From JAWXBM01 sp964470455 (GTDB taxonomy: Bacteria; Pseudomonadota; Gammaproteobacteria; Xanthomonadales; SZUA-36): 64,000 nt of DNA. Below the pieces are notes generated by a model. The model was not told where the DNA came from. It was given only the letters and a program-made list of their open reading frames with translations, and did no database searches. The stretch spans positions 1-64,000 of the forward strand of contig CAYYCX010000001.1 of assembly GCA_964470455.1 (NCBI GenBank), given 5' to 3'. Positions 9,818 through 18,392 of the stretch are shown here, piece by piece (the stretch's first letter is position 1; every line of letters begins with the position of its first letter). Position numbers and translations under genes: made by a program.

Positions 9818-10246
9818 TCAAACCAAAGCGGCATCCAGCGATATTTCCGCGTTGAACAATTTGGAAACCGGGCAATTGGCCTTGGCCATGCCGGCCAGTT
9901 TCTGGAAAGCTTCGTCATCGGCGCCAGGCACTTTGGCACGCAATTCCAGGTGAACCGCCGTAATGGCAAACCCCTCGCCCTGTTTCTCCAGCGTTACCCG
10001 GGCAGTGGTGTCCAGTTGCTCGGCCGTCAGCCCGGCATCGCCCAGTATCTTGGACAGCGCCATGGTGAAACAGCCGGCGTGCGCGGCCGCCAGTAATTCC
10101 TCCGGATTGGTGCCGGGCTGGTTTTCAAAGCGGGTATTGAATCCGTACGGTTGATCCTTCAGCGCACCGCTCTGGGTGGACACGCTACCCTTGCCGTCCC
10201 TGATTCCTCCCTGCCACTGCGCAGAACCCTTGCGATTGATTTTCAT
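9818..10246 (-). CDS. OsmC-family peroxiredoxin
   Basis: 142 aa, matching OsmC length. Both reactive cysteines are visible: one in NPEELLAAAHAGCFTMAL (about residue 60) and one in AKANCPVSKLFNAEI near the C-terminus. Together they reduce organic hydroperoxides with dihydrolipoamide. The start ATG at 10246 has a GGAG-like site (AAAAGGAGCG) upstream. It lies between the MFS gene (17 bp upstream) and the thioesterase. Confidence 0.92.
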   Translation of the reverse strand: MKINRKGSAQWQGGIRDGKGSVSTQSGALKDQPYGFNTRFENQPGTNPEELLAAAHAGCFTMALSKILGDAGLTAEQLDTTARVTLEKQGEGFAITAVHLELRAKVPGADDEAFQKLAGMAKANCPVSKLFNAEISLDAALV

Positions 10247-10263
10247 GAAAACGCTCCTTTTGT

Positions 10264-11946
10264 CTATCGGGTGAACCTGAAACCACGCTGCTTGCGTGGC
10301 GCGGCGTAATGCCTGACTGTCGAATCACTGCCGTCCTGCAACAATTCCCGGACCTGCATCTGCAAAACCCGGTCGGCGTCGGTAACGCGTTCATGCTGCC
10401 GGCGGTGCTCCAGCCAGGATTCAATACTAAAGGTTTCAATGAAAAGATTGGGCGTATCAGTACTTTCAAATATGCCCCAGGCAAATGCGCCGTCCCTCTT
10501 GCGTGACTGGCCCACGGCGTGAATCGCCTCGAGGAATTCGTCCTGCCTGTCGGCCCGCACGCGGTATTCAACGGTAACCAGCACCGGCCCGCGATCATTG
10601 TGGATGGCGGCGTGCGCCGTCAGCGTGGGCCAGTGCATGGAGGGGGTCAGGTCCTTGTTACCGATGCCGCTGATGCGCCAGCGCCAGGTCAGGGGGATGG
10701 TCAGCAGCAGGCCCAGCGCGGCGATCATCAGGCTGCTGCTGATGCTGCTGTGCTCCGCCACCTTGCCCCACAACAGGCTGCCGAAGGCCATGGAGCCCAT
10801 GAACGTCATCATGAACACGGCCAACCCGCGGGAGCGCACCCAGTTGGGCAGCGCCATCTGCGCGGAAACCTGCAGCGAGGTCAGCACCGCAATCCAGGCC
10901 AGTCCGCTGAAGCCCATGGCCAGGCACAACCAGTACCATACATCAAAGCTGGCCAGCGCAAGCATGGCGCAGGCATACAGGGAACTGGCCGCGGCCACCA
11001 GCACATCGCGCGAATAGCGCTCGCGGATTCGCGGCAAAGCCAGCGCACCGCTGACGGCGCCCACACCCATGGCGGCCACCATCAGGCCAAAGACCTGCGG
11101 CCGGTCACCTCCCGCATAGCGGGCCAGCAGGGGCAACAGCGCCCAGGTGGCGCTGGCAAAAATGAAAAACCCCAGGCCACGGATCATCGCCGCCTGCAGC
11201 TCCGGCGCATGGCGGGCAAAACGGTAGCCGGACCGCACCGCGCTGAAAAACCGCTCGGCCGGCAACTCGCTGTACTCGACCTGGCGCTGCCAGCGCCACA
11301 GCACCACGATCACGCCCAGGAAAGACACCGCATTGAGCAGGAAAACGGCGCCGGTTCCCGCCAGCGACACGATCACACCGGCAATGGCCGGGCCGATCGC
11401 GCGGGCCACGTTCATGCCCATGCTGTTGAGAGCCAGCGCTGAAGCCAGCTCGCTGCGCGGCACCAGCTCGGGCGTCAATGCGGCCCAGGCAGGCAGCAGC
11501 ATGGCGGTACCGATGCCCATGGCAAAGGTCAGCAGAACCAGCGTCCAGGCGGTGGTGATGCCCAAAACGGTCAGCACGCCCAGCGTAGCGGATACCAGCA
11601 TCAGCCAGGTTTGCACCACCAGCAGGTAACGCCGCCGGTCGACCATGTCGGCCAGCGCGCCCGCCGGCAACGCCAGCAGGAAGATGGGCAGGCTGGTAGC
11701 CGTCTGCACCAGCGCCACCATCACCGGCGTAGGCGACAGCGAAGTCATCAGCCAGCCCGCGCCGATTTCCTGCATCCAGGTACCGATATTGGAAGCCAGC
11801 GTGGCCAGCCAGATGGCGCGAAAGGTCCTGATGCCCAGCGGCGACCAGGCTGAGGATGGCGGTGACAGCAGCGTGTCTTCTGATCGGGTGTTCAAACAGG
11901 TTCCTGGCCGTTGCTCGGATTCATGCTGGCCATTATGACCAGCCAT
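10264..11946 (-). CDS. MFS exporter of the EntS/DUF894 type with C-terminal monooxygenase-like domain
   Basis: 560 aa. The first about 440 residues are a 12-helix major facilitator (RTFRAIWLATLASNIGTWMQ in TM1, LVQTATSLPIFLLALPAGALADMVDRR as the motif A region). The last about 110 residues form a soluble ferredoxin-like dimer domain of the antibiotic-biosynthesis-monooxygenase type (VTVEYRVRADRQDEFLEAI, FAWGIFESTDTPNLFIETF). This fusion is the known PF05977 architecture. I prefer the ATG at 11946 to the codon at 11994, because a dyad and a -35-like TTGACA (11973-11978) lie in the extra stretch. It is divergent from the LysR gene. Confidence 0.85.
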   Translation of the reverse strand: MAGHNGQHESEQRPGTCLNTRSEDTLLSPPSSAWSPLGIRTFRAIWLATLASNIGTWMQEIGAGWLMTSLSPTPVMVALVQTATSLPIFLLALPAGALADMVDRRRYLLVVQTWLMLVSATLGVLTVLGITTAWTLVLLTFAMGIGTAMLLPAWAALTPELVPRSELASALALNSMGMNVARAIGPAIAGVIVSLAGTGAVFLLNAVSFLGVIVVLWRWQRQVEYSELPAERFFSAVRSGYRFARHAPELQAAMIRGLGFFIFASATWALLPLLARYAGGDRPQVFGLMVAAMGVGAVSGALALPRIRERYSRDVLVAAASSLYACAMLALASFDVWYWLCLAMGFSGLAWIAVLTSLQVSAQMALPNWVRSRGLAVFMMTFMGSMAFGSLLWGKVAEHSSISSSLMIAALGLLLTIPLTWRWRISGIGNKDLTPSMHWPTLTAHAAIHNDRGPVLVTVEYRVRADRQDEFLEAIHAVGQSRKRDGAFAWGIFESTDTPNLFIETFSIESWLEHRRQHERVTDADRVLQMQVRELLQDGSDSTVRHYAAPRKQRGFRFTR

Positions 11947-11982
11947 GATGAACTGTGCACGGCCCGGCTGCCTTGACAGTGC

Positions 11983-11998
11983 AGTCACATGCATGACT
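11983..11998. promoter_or_regulatory. Dyad in the MFS/lysR divergent region (AGTCA-N6-TGACT)
   Basis: A short inverted repeat, AGTCACATGCATGACT, sits between the divergent MFS and lysR genes, 136 bp before the lysR start. LysR proteins usually bind a dyad of this size near a divergent promoter, so this is a candidate. The arms are only 5 bp, so chance is possible. Confidence 0.4.
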
Positions 11999-12134
11999 CA
12001 AAATAGTGCTCACGCACCACCAGGGTGCCCGGTCCTGTCGCGGACGGCCCATGGGACCACCAGATTGCGTGCACTGATCATGGCACGGGAATTGCTTCTC
12101 CTGATGCATCGATGTATCCGATTGAGACCCAGAC

Positions 12135-13040
12135 ATGAATTCCAAATCCAGACTGCCGTCGCTGCGCAGCCTGAAAGTGTTCCAGGTGGCTGGCCGCCAC
12201 CTGAGCTTCAAGCTGGCGGCAGAAGAGTTGTTCATCAGCGCTTCGGCCGTCAGTCACCAGGTTCGCAACCTGGAGCAGGAACTGGATACCGATCTGTTTA
12301 TCCGCAAAACCCGAGCGCTGGAGTTCACCGATCCAGGCCGGCGCTATTTCGAATTTCTCGACGGCATGTTTGCCCGGCTGGAAACGGAAACACACCAGTT
12401 GTTCAGCGCGTATGGCCGCAACCTGGTCCGCCTGTGCGTACCCCCATTTTTCGCGGCTGAAATGCTGCTGCCCAGGCTGCAGGAAATCCAGGGGCTGAGC
12501 GCCGGCACTGATATTCGTCTCACCACCCAGCCCAGCCTGATGAAGGCTCATCCGGTTGAGGCAGATCTGTCAATCCTGCTCGGGAAAGGCGACTGGCCGG
12601 AACTGGAATGCTACCGGTTGTTTGCGCGCAAGCTGGTGGTGGCTTGCGCGCCACGGCTGAAATCCAGCCTGGATTCCGGCAGCTTTTCCAGCCTCGACGG
12701 GCAAACCCTGCTGGTGCATGAAAACCGTCCGCAAGCCTGGGAAAACTGGGCGCGCGCACTGGATATTGCACCTCCGCGCCCGGCCAACATCATCCGCTTT
12801 GATTCGATGTCATCCGTGGTCCAGGCGGCCGCCCAGGGGTTGGGTGTGGCACTGGTGTCATGGCCACTCAGCCGCAATCATTTTGAGAAAGGGGAACTGG
12901 TCCGCGTGTTTGAGCAGACTGTAGAGACGGGGGAGCATTTCTTCATTGCCCATCGACGCGGCGAAGGCGGCCAACCGGAAATTGCACGCCTGATTGACTG
13001 GCTTATCAACGCCTTTGGCAACGGCCGCATCAGCAGGTGA
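12135..13040 (+). CDS. LysR-family transcriptional regulator (GcvA-like)
   Basis: 301 aa. The N-terminal winged helix reads LPSLRSLKVFQVAGRHLSF, KLAAEELFISASAVSHQVRN, LEQELDTDLFIRKTRALEFT. The opening phrase and the SASAVSHQVRNLE helix are typical of the GcvA/AmpR subgroup. A periplasmic-binding-like effector domain follows from about residue 95. The gene is divergent from the MFS exporter and is its likely regulator. The effector is unknown. Confidence 0.9.
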   Translation: MNSKSRLPSLRSLKVFQVAGRHLSFKLAAEELFISASAVSHQVRNLEQELDTDLFIRKTRALEFTDPGRRYFEFLDGMFARLETETHQLFSAYGRNLVRLCVPPFFAAEMLLPRLQEIQGLSAGTDIRLTTQPSLMKAHPVEADLSILLGKGDWPELECYRLFARKLVVACAPRLKSSLDSGSFSSLDGQTLLVHENRPQAWENWARALDIAPPRPANIIRFDSMSSVVQAAAQGLGVALVSWPLSRNHFEKGELVRVFEQTVETGEHFFIAHRRGEGGQPEIARLIDWLINAFGNGRISR

Positions 13041-13164
13041 ATTAATTTGCTGCATGTCCGGAAAAAACCCTTTTGTCAGCCACGCTCCCGGTCTTTAGCC
13101 TCAGGGTTGTGTTGCGCAGCAGCACATTCTGAACCCCGAAGCAGCCAAGACCAGGAGAGTCGAC

Positions 13165-13518
13165 ATGAAACTGAATACCGCGAAATCAATGGGAATCCTG
13201 TGTGCCATCACCGCATCGGTACTGAGCGCCAACGTACAGGCGGCTCCGGAGCAGAAAGGCCTGCAGGCCTGCGTGGACGCCTTGGCCAGCAAGCTGTCCC
13301 ATGCCCAGGGCAGCCCGGTTCTCGCCACCGTCAGCGAGGACAACCTGCGGCCGAACCGCCAGCTCGGCCTGTCCACCACCTTCAGCCTGGATGCCTATAC
13401 ACCCGAAGAAGGTGATGTGGTGGCCCGCATGGACTGCACGGTCAATGCGCGAGGCAAGGTATTGCGGCTGGTGAGATTGCCAAACCACGCCCCGGATGCG
13501 AAGACACGCCGCTTGTGA
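13165..13518 (+). CDS. Small secreted protein of unknown function
   Basis: 117 aa with a clear Sec signal peptide (MKLNTAKSMGILCAITASVL, cleavage after about residue 27, VQA-AP). The mature part is about 90 aa with two cysteines (CVDALASKL and RMDCTVNARGKV), which could form a disulfide in the periplasm. I do not recognise the family. A good ribosome site (CAGGAGAG) lies 6-12 nt before the ATG. A strong hairpin right after the stop suggests a monocistronic unit. Confidence 0.7.
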   Translation: MKLNTAKSMGILCAITASVLSANVQAAPEQKGLQACVDALASKLSHAQGSPVLATVSEDNLRPNRQLGLSTTFSLDAYTPEEGDVVARMDCTVNARGKVLRLVRLPNHAPDAKTRRL

Positions 13519-13531
13519 GTTGTGCGCGACA

Positions 13532-13580
13532 AACCGGCGCGGCAGCGCTTCGCCTCAGGTGGAGCCTGCCGCGCCGGGTT
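13532..13580. terminator. Strong GC hairpin after the small secreted-protein gene
   Basis: AACC-GGCGCGGCAG (13532-13545) pairs with CTGCCGCGCCGGGTT (13566-13580), giving a 14-bp stem with one bulged base and a 20-nt loop. It begins 13 nt after the stop codon. There is no clear U-tract, so it may act as an mRNA 3' stabiliser as well as a terminator. Confidence 0.6.
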
Positions 13581-13700
13581 GTCCTGGCCTGAAAACCAGG
13601 CCGCAGCCTGGCAAAAGCTGATCAGTTCCGGGCACTTTCGGGATTGTGGTGGAATCATCACTTGCAAGCGCGGCAGCCACTGTTCATGCTGTCGGCTTCC

Positions 13701-13734
13701 CTGAACATGAACCTGAACATGAACCTGCACCTGA
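13701..13734. repeat. 12-bp tandem repeat before the ABC ATPase gene
   Basis: CTGAACATGAAC occurs twice in tandem (13701-13712, 13713-13724) followed by a decayed third unit. The array ends just before the TTG start of the ABC ATPase and includes its upstream in-frame stop at 13732. Its role is unknown. Confidence 0.75.
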
Positions 13735-13746
13735 AAGACCAGCACA

Positions 13747-14574
13747 TTGCCGAGCCCAACTGAAGCCATTGATGAGCACCGCTCGTCCGTTCCCCTGATC
13801 GAACTGCACCAGGCCACCGTCTGGCGTGGATCCACCTGCGTGCTGCGTGACTTCTCCCTTACCATCGCGCAGAACGAGCACGTGGCCATACTCGGCCCCA
13901 ACGGTTCGGGCAAGACCACCCTGCTGAAAACCCTCAGCCGCGAACTGAGGCCAGTGGCAACGACAGGCACCTGGGTGAAAATCCTCGGCGAGGAGCACTG
14001 GAATGTCTGGGCCCTGCGCAAGCAGATCGGCCTGGTGTCTCACGAGCTGCAGCATGACTTCAACGGCCATGTCCCGGTGACGGATGTGGTGCTGTCCGGC
14101 TTCTTCAGCAGCATCGGGCTGGATGACCGGCACCGCGCCGATCTGCAGCCGGAGCAAATCGAACGCGCCGCTGCGGTGATCCGGCTGCTGGGCCTGGAGA
14201 CACTGGCGAAGCGCCAGTACCGCACCCTGTCCACCGGCCAGCAGCGCCGCTGCCTGCTGGGGCGGGCGCTGGTGCATGATCCGCGCACGCTGGTTTTTGA
14301 CGAGCCCACGTCCGGGCTGGACCTGGCGGCCGGTTTTGACCTTTTGGCGCGAGTCAGTGAACTCGTGCGGCGCGGGCGCAGCCTGCTGTGGGTGACCCAT
14401 CACCTGAACGACATCCCGCGGGAAATCGAGCGCGTCATCATCCTCAAGAATGGCGTGGTGGTGGCCGATGGCGCCAAGGCCGAGGTGCTGCGCGCCGACC
14501 TGCTCAGCGAAGTGTACGACACCGCCCTCAGGCTGGCGGAAGTGGACGGGCATTACCTGGCTTATCCGGCCTGA
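13747..14574 (+). CDS. Orphan ABC transporter ATP-binding protein
   Basis: 275 aa single ATPase domain with Walker A GPNGSGKT (about residue 53), signature LSTGQQRR (about 162), Walker B LVFDEPTSGLD and switch-region WVTHHLNDIP. The Q-loop is in IGLVSHELQHDF. The domain resembles the ModF/iron-type ATPases more than the usual importers. No permease or binding protein lies nearby, so the partner must be elsewhere. The only start fitting the domain is TTG at 13747, since an in-frame TGA sits at 13732; an ATT or later start cannot be excluded. Confidence 0.85.
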   Translation: MPSPTEAIDEHRSSVPLIELHQATVWRGSTCVLRDFSLTIAQNEHVAILGPNGSGKTTLLKTLSRELRPVATTGTWVKILGEEHWNVWALRKQIGLVSHELQHDFNGHVPVTDVVLSGFFSSIGLDDRHRADLQPEQIERAAAVIRLLGLETLAKRQYRTLSTGQQRRCLLGRALVHDPRTLVFDEPTSGLDLAAGFDLLARVSELVRRGRSLLWVTHHLNDIPREIERVIILKNGVVVADGAKAEVLRADLLSEVYDTALRLAEVDGHYLAYPA

Positions 14575-14588
14575 ATGCCGGCGGAGCC

Positions 14589-14621
14589 CTGAAGCTGGCC
14601 CTGAAGCTGGCCCAGAAGCTG
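14589..14621. repeat. 12-bp tandem repeat after the ABC ATPase gene
   Basis: CTGAAGCTGGCC is present twice in tandem (14589-14600, 14601-14612) with a third partial copy (CAGAAGCTG). It lies between the ATPase stop codon and the YfcC-type gene. It has the same period and a similar CTGAA start as the repeat at 13701, though the unit differs. Confidence 0.75.
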
Positions 14622-14681
14622 TTCTTGAACCTGGTTTATACTGCTGCCCATTCAAAAGCCGCCCGATAACAAGGAAAAGGC

Positions 14682-16085
14682 ATGAAAAAGAGCCACTGGT
14701 CGCTGGATTCCCTCGTGCTGATTTTTTCCATCGTGGTGCTGGCCCAGCTGCTGGTGTATGTGATTCCACAGGGCGCTTATGAACGGCAGCCCTATCCGGA
14801 AAACCCGCACCGCACCATGGTGGTGGCCGACTCCTATGCTCCGCTTCCTGCTGAAGAGCAGGTCTCCATAACGCCCTGGTATTTCCTGCAGGCCATACCC
14901 AAGGGGCTTTCCGCGGCGCACGACATCATTTTCCTGATCTTTATCGCCGGTGGCGTAATTGCCCTGCTGCGCCGCAGCGGCGCCATCGACGCAGCCCTTC
15001 ACCGTGCCGTAAAAAAGTTTGGCAGCAGCCCCTGGTTGCTGATCGCCGGCTGCCTGGTGCTGTTCAGCCTCGGCGCTTTCACCATCGGCATGGGTGAGGA
15101 GTACGTACCCCTCGTGCCCATCCTGGTTACGATGTCGCTGGCCATGCGCATGGATGCCATCGTCGCCATGGGCATGGTGTGGATACCTTATGCCATCGGC
15201 TGGGCCTGCGCCGGCATCAACCCGTTCGGCGTGATCATCGCCCAGAACATCGCCGGCGTGGAACTCACCTCCGGCTGGGAATTCCGCCTGGTGATGATGG
15301 CGGCGTTTCTCGCCATCGCCTTTCACCACCTGTACCGCTATGCCATCCGGGTGCAGGGCAATCCATCCACCAGCCTGGTGGCGCATATCGACTACAGCAA
15401 GGGCTTCGAGCTTCCGAAAGATAGCGAGTTCAACCTGCAGCGTATCCTTATCGTGGCGGTTTTCGTTGCCGCCATCGTGTTGTTTGTGTGGGGCGTTTCC
15501 GCCCATGGCTGGTACATCCAGGAACTCAGTGCGGTATTCCTGGGCATGGGACTGCTCACCGCTTTGATTGCCCGTATCCCGGCCGGTGAAACCAGCCGCA
15601 CCTTCATCGAAGGGTGCGCCGAGATGACCGCGGCCGCGCTGCTGGTGGGCGTGGCGCGCAGCATCGAGGTGGTGCTGTCCGATGCCACGATCATCGACAC
15701 CGTAATCCATGCGATTGCCGGCCTGCTGACCAGCCTCGGCGCAGAAGCTTCGGCGGTGGGCATGCTGGCGGTACAGACCATCACCAACTTTTTCATTCCC
15801 TCGGGCAGCGGCCAGGCCTTTGTCACCATGCCCATCATGTCGCCACTGGCCACGGTCACCGGCGTGCCGCAACAGACGGCGGTGCTGGCTTACCAGTTCG
15901 GGGATGGCTTCACCAATATGGTGATTCCCACCAGCGCGCTGGTGATGGGCGCCCTGGCGCTGGGCAAGATTCCCTATGGCGCCTGGGTGCGGTTTGTCAC
16001 GCCGTTGCTGCTGAAGATCTTCGCCATGGCGATCGTGTTCCTGGTGATATCCGTGCGCTTCGGCGAGCCGCTTGGCCTGGGCTGA
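14682..16085 (+). CDS. YfcC-family (DcuC-like) membrane carrier
   Basis: 467 aa and about 12 hydrophobic segments. The N-terminus LVLIFSIVVLAQLLVYVIPQ followed by GAYER is the typical opening of the YfcC/arginine-ornithine-antiporter-like group (PF03606). Internal marks are GAFTIGMGEEYVPLVPIL, GWACAGINPFGVIIAQNIAG and NFFIPSGSGQAFVTMPIM, where the serine-rich hairpin is conserved. Members carry dicarboxylates, amino acids or peptides; the substrate here is not predictable. dgkA follows 8 bp later on the same strand. Confidence 0.85.
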   Translation: MKKSHWSLDSLVLIFSIVVLAQLLVYVIPQGAYERQPYPENPHRTMVVADSYAPLPAEEQVSITPWYFLQAIPKGLSAAHDIIFLIFIAGGVIALLRRSGAIDAALHRAVKKFGSSPWLLIAGCLVLFSLGAFTIGMGEEYVPLVPILVTMSLAMRMDAIVAMGMVWIPYAIGWACAGINPFGVIIAQNIAGVELTSGWEFRLVMMAAFLAIAFHHLYRYAIRVQGNPSTSLVAHIDYSKGFELPKDSEFNLQRILIVAVFVAAIVLFVWGVSAHGWYIQELSAVFLGMGLLTALIARIPAGETSRTFIEGCAEMTAAALLVGVARSIEVVLSDATIIDTVIHAIAGLLTSLGAEASAVGMLAVQTITNFFIPSGSGQAFVTMPIMSPLATVTGVPQQTAVLAYQFGDGFTNMVIPTSALVMGALALGKIPYGAWVRFVTPLLLKIFAMAIVFLVISVRFGEPLGLG

Positions 16086-16093
16086 GAAGCAGC

Positions 16094-16465
16094 ATGAAAC
16101 CCGGCAAAACCGGCATTCGCCGCATCATCGACGCCACCGGATATTCCATGCAGGGCCTGGCCGCGTGCTGGCGTAACGAGGCGGCATTCAGGCAGGAGGT
16201 CATCCTGCTGCTCGTGTTGTTCCCGGTATCGTTTTACGTGGCGAGAAGTGTCGAGCAATGGCTGCTGCTGGTAGTGCCCTTGTTCCTGTTGCTGATCGTC
16301 GAACTGCTCAACAGCGCCATTGAGGCCATCGTGGATCGCATCGGCCCGGAACACCATGAACTGTCGGGGCGCGCCAAGGACATCGGCTCCGCCGCGGTTT
16401 TCATCAGCCTGCTGTTGGCCGCCGCCTGTTGGGGCGGCCTGGTGTGGAAAAACTTCCTGTCCTGA
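16094..16465 (+). CDS. dgkA: Diacylglycerol kinase
   Basis: 123 aa, matching the 121-aa E. coli enzyme. This is a small three-helix trimeric inner-membrane kinase that rephosphorylates diacylglycerol released during periplasmic glucan or lipid A modification. Visible conserved blocks are the N-terminal amphipathic GLAACWRNEAAFRQEV and the catalytic helix ELLNSAIEAIVDRIG. SGRAKDIGSAAVFISLLLA in the third helix carries the conserved K and D. The start ATG at 16094 is just after the upstream carrier stop, so co-transcription is likely. It converges on the PhyH gene. Confidence 0.95.
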   Translation: MKPGKTGIRRIIDATGYSMQGLAACWRNEAAFRQEVILLLVLFPVSFYVARSVEQWLLLVVPLFLLLIVELLNSAIEAIVDRIGPEHHELSGRAKDIGSAAVFISLLLAAACWGGLVWKNFLS

Positions 16466-16516
16466 ATACCGGCAGCGCAGGTATTGCCGTCGATCTTGCC
16501 TGCAATGCCATCTATG

Positions 16517-17332
16517 TCAGGACGGCGCCCGCCACACCACCGGAAAGTCGGCGCAATCCATGGCATCACCATCCTTCAGGCCGGGGTCACGGGTGGGAAT
16601 GGCGACGCGCCCGGGCTTGACCGCATAGCGCGCGTCATCGCCAGTCCAGCGCGTGGCCAGCGCCCGGCGGCGGTTCTGCAGCGAGGAATTGCCAGACGAG
16701 CCGTGCACGATCATGGCCTGGAACACCAGGCAATCGCCTGGTTCCATGTCCCAGCCCAGGATGTCATAGGCTTCGGGATTCGCATTGATGTCGGGCAACT
16801 CCGGCAGGCCGGTGCCCTCGTAGGGCGTATCATCGATGAAGTTGTGCGGGTTGTGCGCGCCCCAGCGATGGCTGCCGGCCACATATTTGAGGCTGGAATC
16901 GATGCTGACCGTATCCATCGGCAACCAGATGGAGGCGACCTGCCGGCCAGTCACCGCCCAATAGGGCTGGTCCTGGTGCCAGGGCGTGGGCTCGGCAGTG
17001 CCGGGCTCTTTCACCAGTAACTGGTCGTAGAAAAAATTCGCCTTGCTTGCGCCCATGATGGTGCCGGCAATTTCCGCGGCGGGCGAGAGGTGCACGAATT
17101 CCGCGAAAGCGGCGTGGCGCCGGGCAAGGTCCAGGTCGCCGAAAAACCGCCCGCCTCGCTTGGCGTACTCTTCGGCATTCGGTCCCGGATTGGCCATGGC
17201 GGCTTCGGTGGCCTCGCGCAAATGCTCGATCCAGCCGAGGCCGAACATGCCCTTGAGCATCACCACCCCATTCTCGTTGTACTGCCGGATTTCTTCCGGG
17301 CTTATCGGCCTGGATGGATGCTTGTTGCGCAT
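16517..17332 (-). CDS. Phytanoyl-CoA dioxygenase (PhyH)-family oxygenase
   Basis: 271 aa Fe(II)/2-oxoglutarate-type oxygenase. The iron facial triad is visible as H-x-D in TPWHQDQPYW and the distal His in QAMIVHGSSGN, with the 2-oxoglutarate-binding Arg in NRRRALATRW. The family hydroxylates unactivated carbons in substrates such as phytanoyl-CoA, ectoine or small amino-acid-like acids. It is the last gene of a five-gene minus-strand set (71 bp after the OCD gene) with enzymes acting on amino acids. I infer a hydroxylated amino acid or its CoA-free analogue as substrate; that is not proven. Confidence 0.88.
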   Translation of the reverse strand: MRNKHPSRPISPEEIRQYNENGVVMLKGMFGLGWIEHLREATEAAMANPGPNAEEYAKRGGRFFGDLDLARRHAAFAEFVHLSPAAEIAGTIMGASKANFFYDQLLVKEPGTAEPTPWHQDQPYWAVTGRQVASIWLPMDTVSIDSSLKYVAGSHRWGAHNPHNFIDDTPYEGTGLPELPDINANPEAYDILGWDMEPGDCLVFQAMIVHGSSGNSSLQNRRRALATRWTGDDARYAVKPGRVAIPTRDPGLKDGDAMDCADFPVVWRAPS

Positions 17333-17403
17333 TGAAGTTTACTCGCTGGGTTGCCTGGTTGGTTCGTCTTCGTGGTTCATCATCATGGCTGGTGGTTCGC
17401 GGG

Positions 17404-18381
17404 CTACAGGTCCAGCGCTTGATCCAGCCCACGGGCCCGTGCTTCATCCAGCACCGCGCGGGCAATACTGAGGTCCTGGATGGCAATGCCGGAGCTGTCG
17501 AACACGGTGACTTCATCATCGCTTTGCCGGCCGGAAGCGCTGCCCTGGCTGACCTTGCCAAGCGGGATCACGCGTTCCGCAGAATCGATCAAACCGGCGG
17601 CGAAAGCATGCTGGAATTCGCCGATCTCGACGGATTGCTGCGGATAATCGGCAAACAGCCGGGCGCCGGCGACGATCGCAGGGTCCAGTTCCTGCTTGCC
17701 CGCGGAGTCGGCGCCCATGGCGGAAATGTGCGTTCCGGGCCTGATCCAGTCCTGCTGCACGATGGCTTCCCGTGATGGTGTTACGGTTATGACGATATCG
17801 GCGTCACGAACCAGAGCTTCGGCGGTGGTGAATTCAACCGGGATGGACAAATCCTGTAGCCGTTCGGCCAGCCATGCCGCCCGCTGGCCGGAGCGGGTGG
17901 AAACCCGGATGCGCTCGATCTTCCGCACCTCACACACCGCGCGGATCTCATGCTCGGCCTGGTGCCCGGCGCCGATCACGCCCAGCACCGAGGCATCCGC
18001 CCGGGCCAGGTGGTTGACCGCGATCGCGTCCGCCGCGGCGGTGCGAAAGCCGTTCAGGTATGCCGCGCCAATAATGGCTTCGGGAAAGCCGGTGGCCGGG
18101 TCGATGAGGAAAATCGTCGAGCCGTGGGCGGGAACCCCGAGTGCTCCATTCCCTGACCAGTAGCTGCCGATCTTCAGCCCCAGGTTCCGGTTGGCGCGGT
18201 CGGCGCCCATCTTCACGCCATAGCTTTCGCCGCTGTTGAAACCCTGCCCGAACGCCACTTTCAGCACCTCGGCCTGGCCATCCGCCAGGGCTTCGAAGGC
18301 GCGCTGAATGGCGTCATAGGCCATGCGGCGGGTGACGACCTGCTTCACCACCGCCGGTGAAATGATGGTTACCTGTGTCAT
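17404..18381 (-). CDS. Ornithine cyclodeaminase / mu-crystallin family enzyme
   Basis: 325 aa, the usual family size. The substrate half begins TIISPAVVKQVVTRRMAYDAIQ and carries the conserved Lys/Arg region GYGVKMG-like ESYGVKMGADRANRNLG. The Rossmann half has SVLGVIGAGHQAEHEI (GxGxxA) and RVSTRSGQRAAWLAE. Members are ornithine cyclodeaminase, alanine dehydrogenase, EutC, pyrroline-2-carboxylate reductase and iminosuccinate reductase, all handling an imine/amine carbon next to a carboxylate with NAD(P). Sequence alone does not separate these. It is 11 bp downstream of an aldolase-fold gene and is part of the operon. Confidence 0.9.
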   Translation of the reverse strand: MTQVTIISPAVVKQVVTRRMAYDAIQRAFEALADGQAEVLKVAFGQGFNSGESYGVKMGADRANRNLGLKIGSYWSGNGALGVPAHGSTIFLIDPATGFPEAIIGAAYLNGFRTAAADAIAVNHLARADASVLGVIGAGHQAEHEIRAVCEVRKIERIRVSTRSGQRAAWLAERLQDLSIPVEFTTAEALVRDADIVITVTPSREAIVQQDWIRPGTHISAMGADSAGKQELDPAIVAGARLFADYPQQSVEIGEFQHAFAAGLIDSAERVIPLGKVSQGSASGRQSDDEVTVFDSSGIAIQDLSIARAVLDEARARGLDQALDL

Positions 18382-18392
18382 GGATTGTGTCC

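Noticed and set aside
13684..15872. Long minus-strand frames opposite the ABC ATPase and YfcC-type genes
   Set aside because: Low-complexity His/Gln-rich translations with no motif; the opposite strand has clear families.
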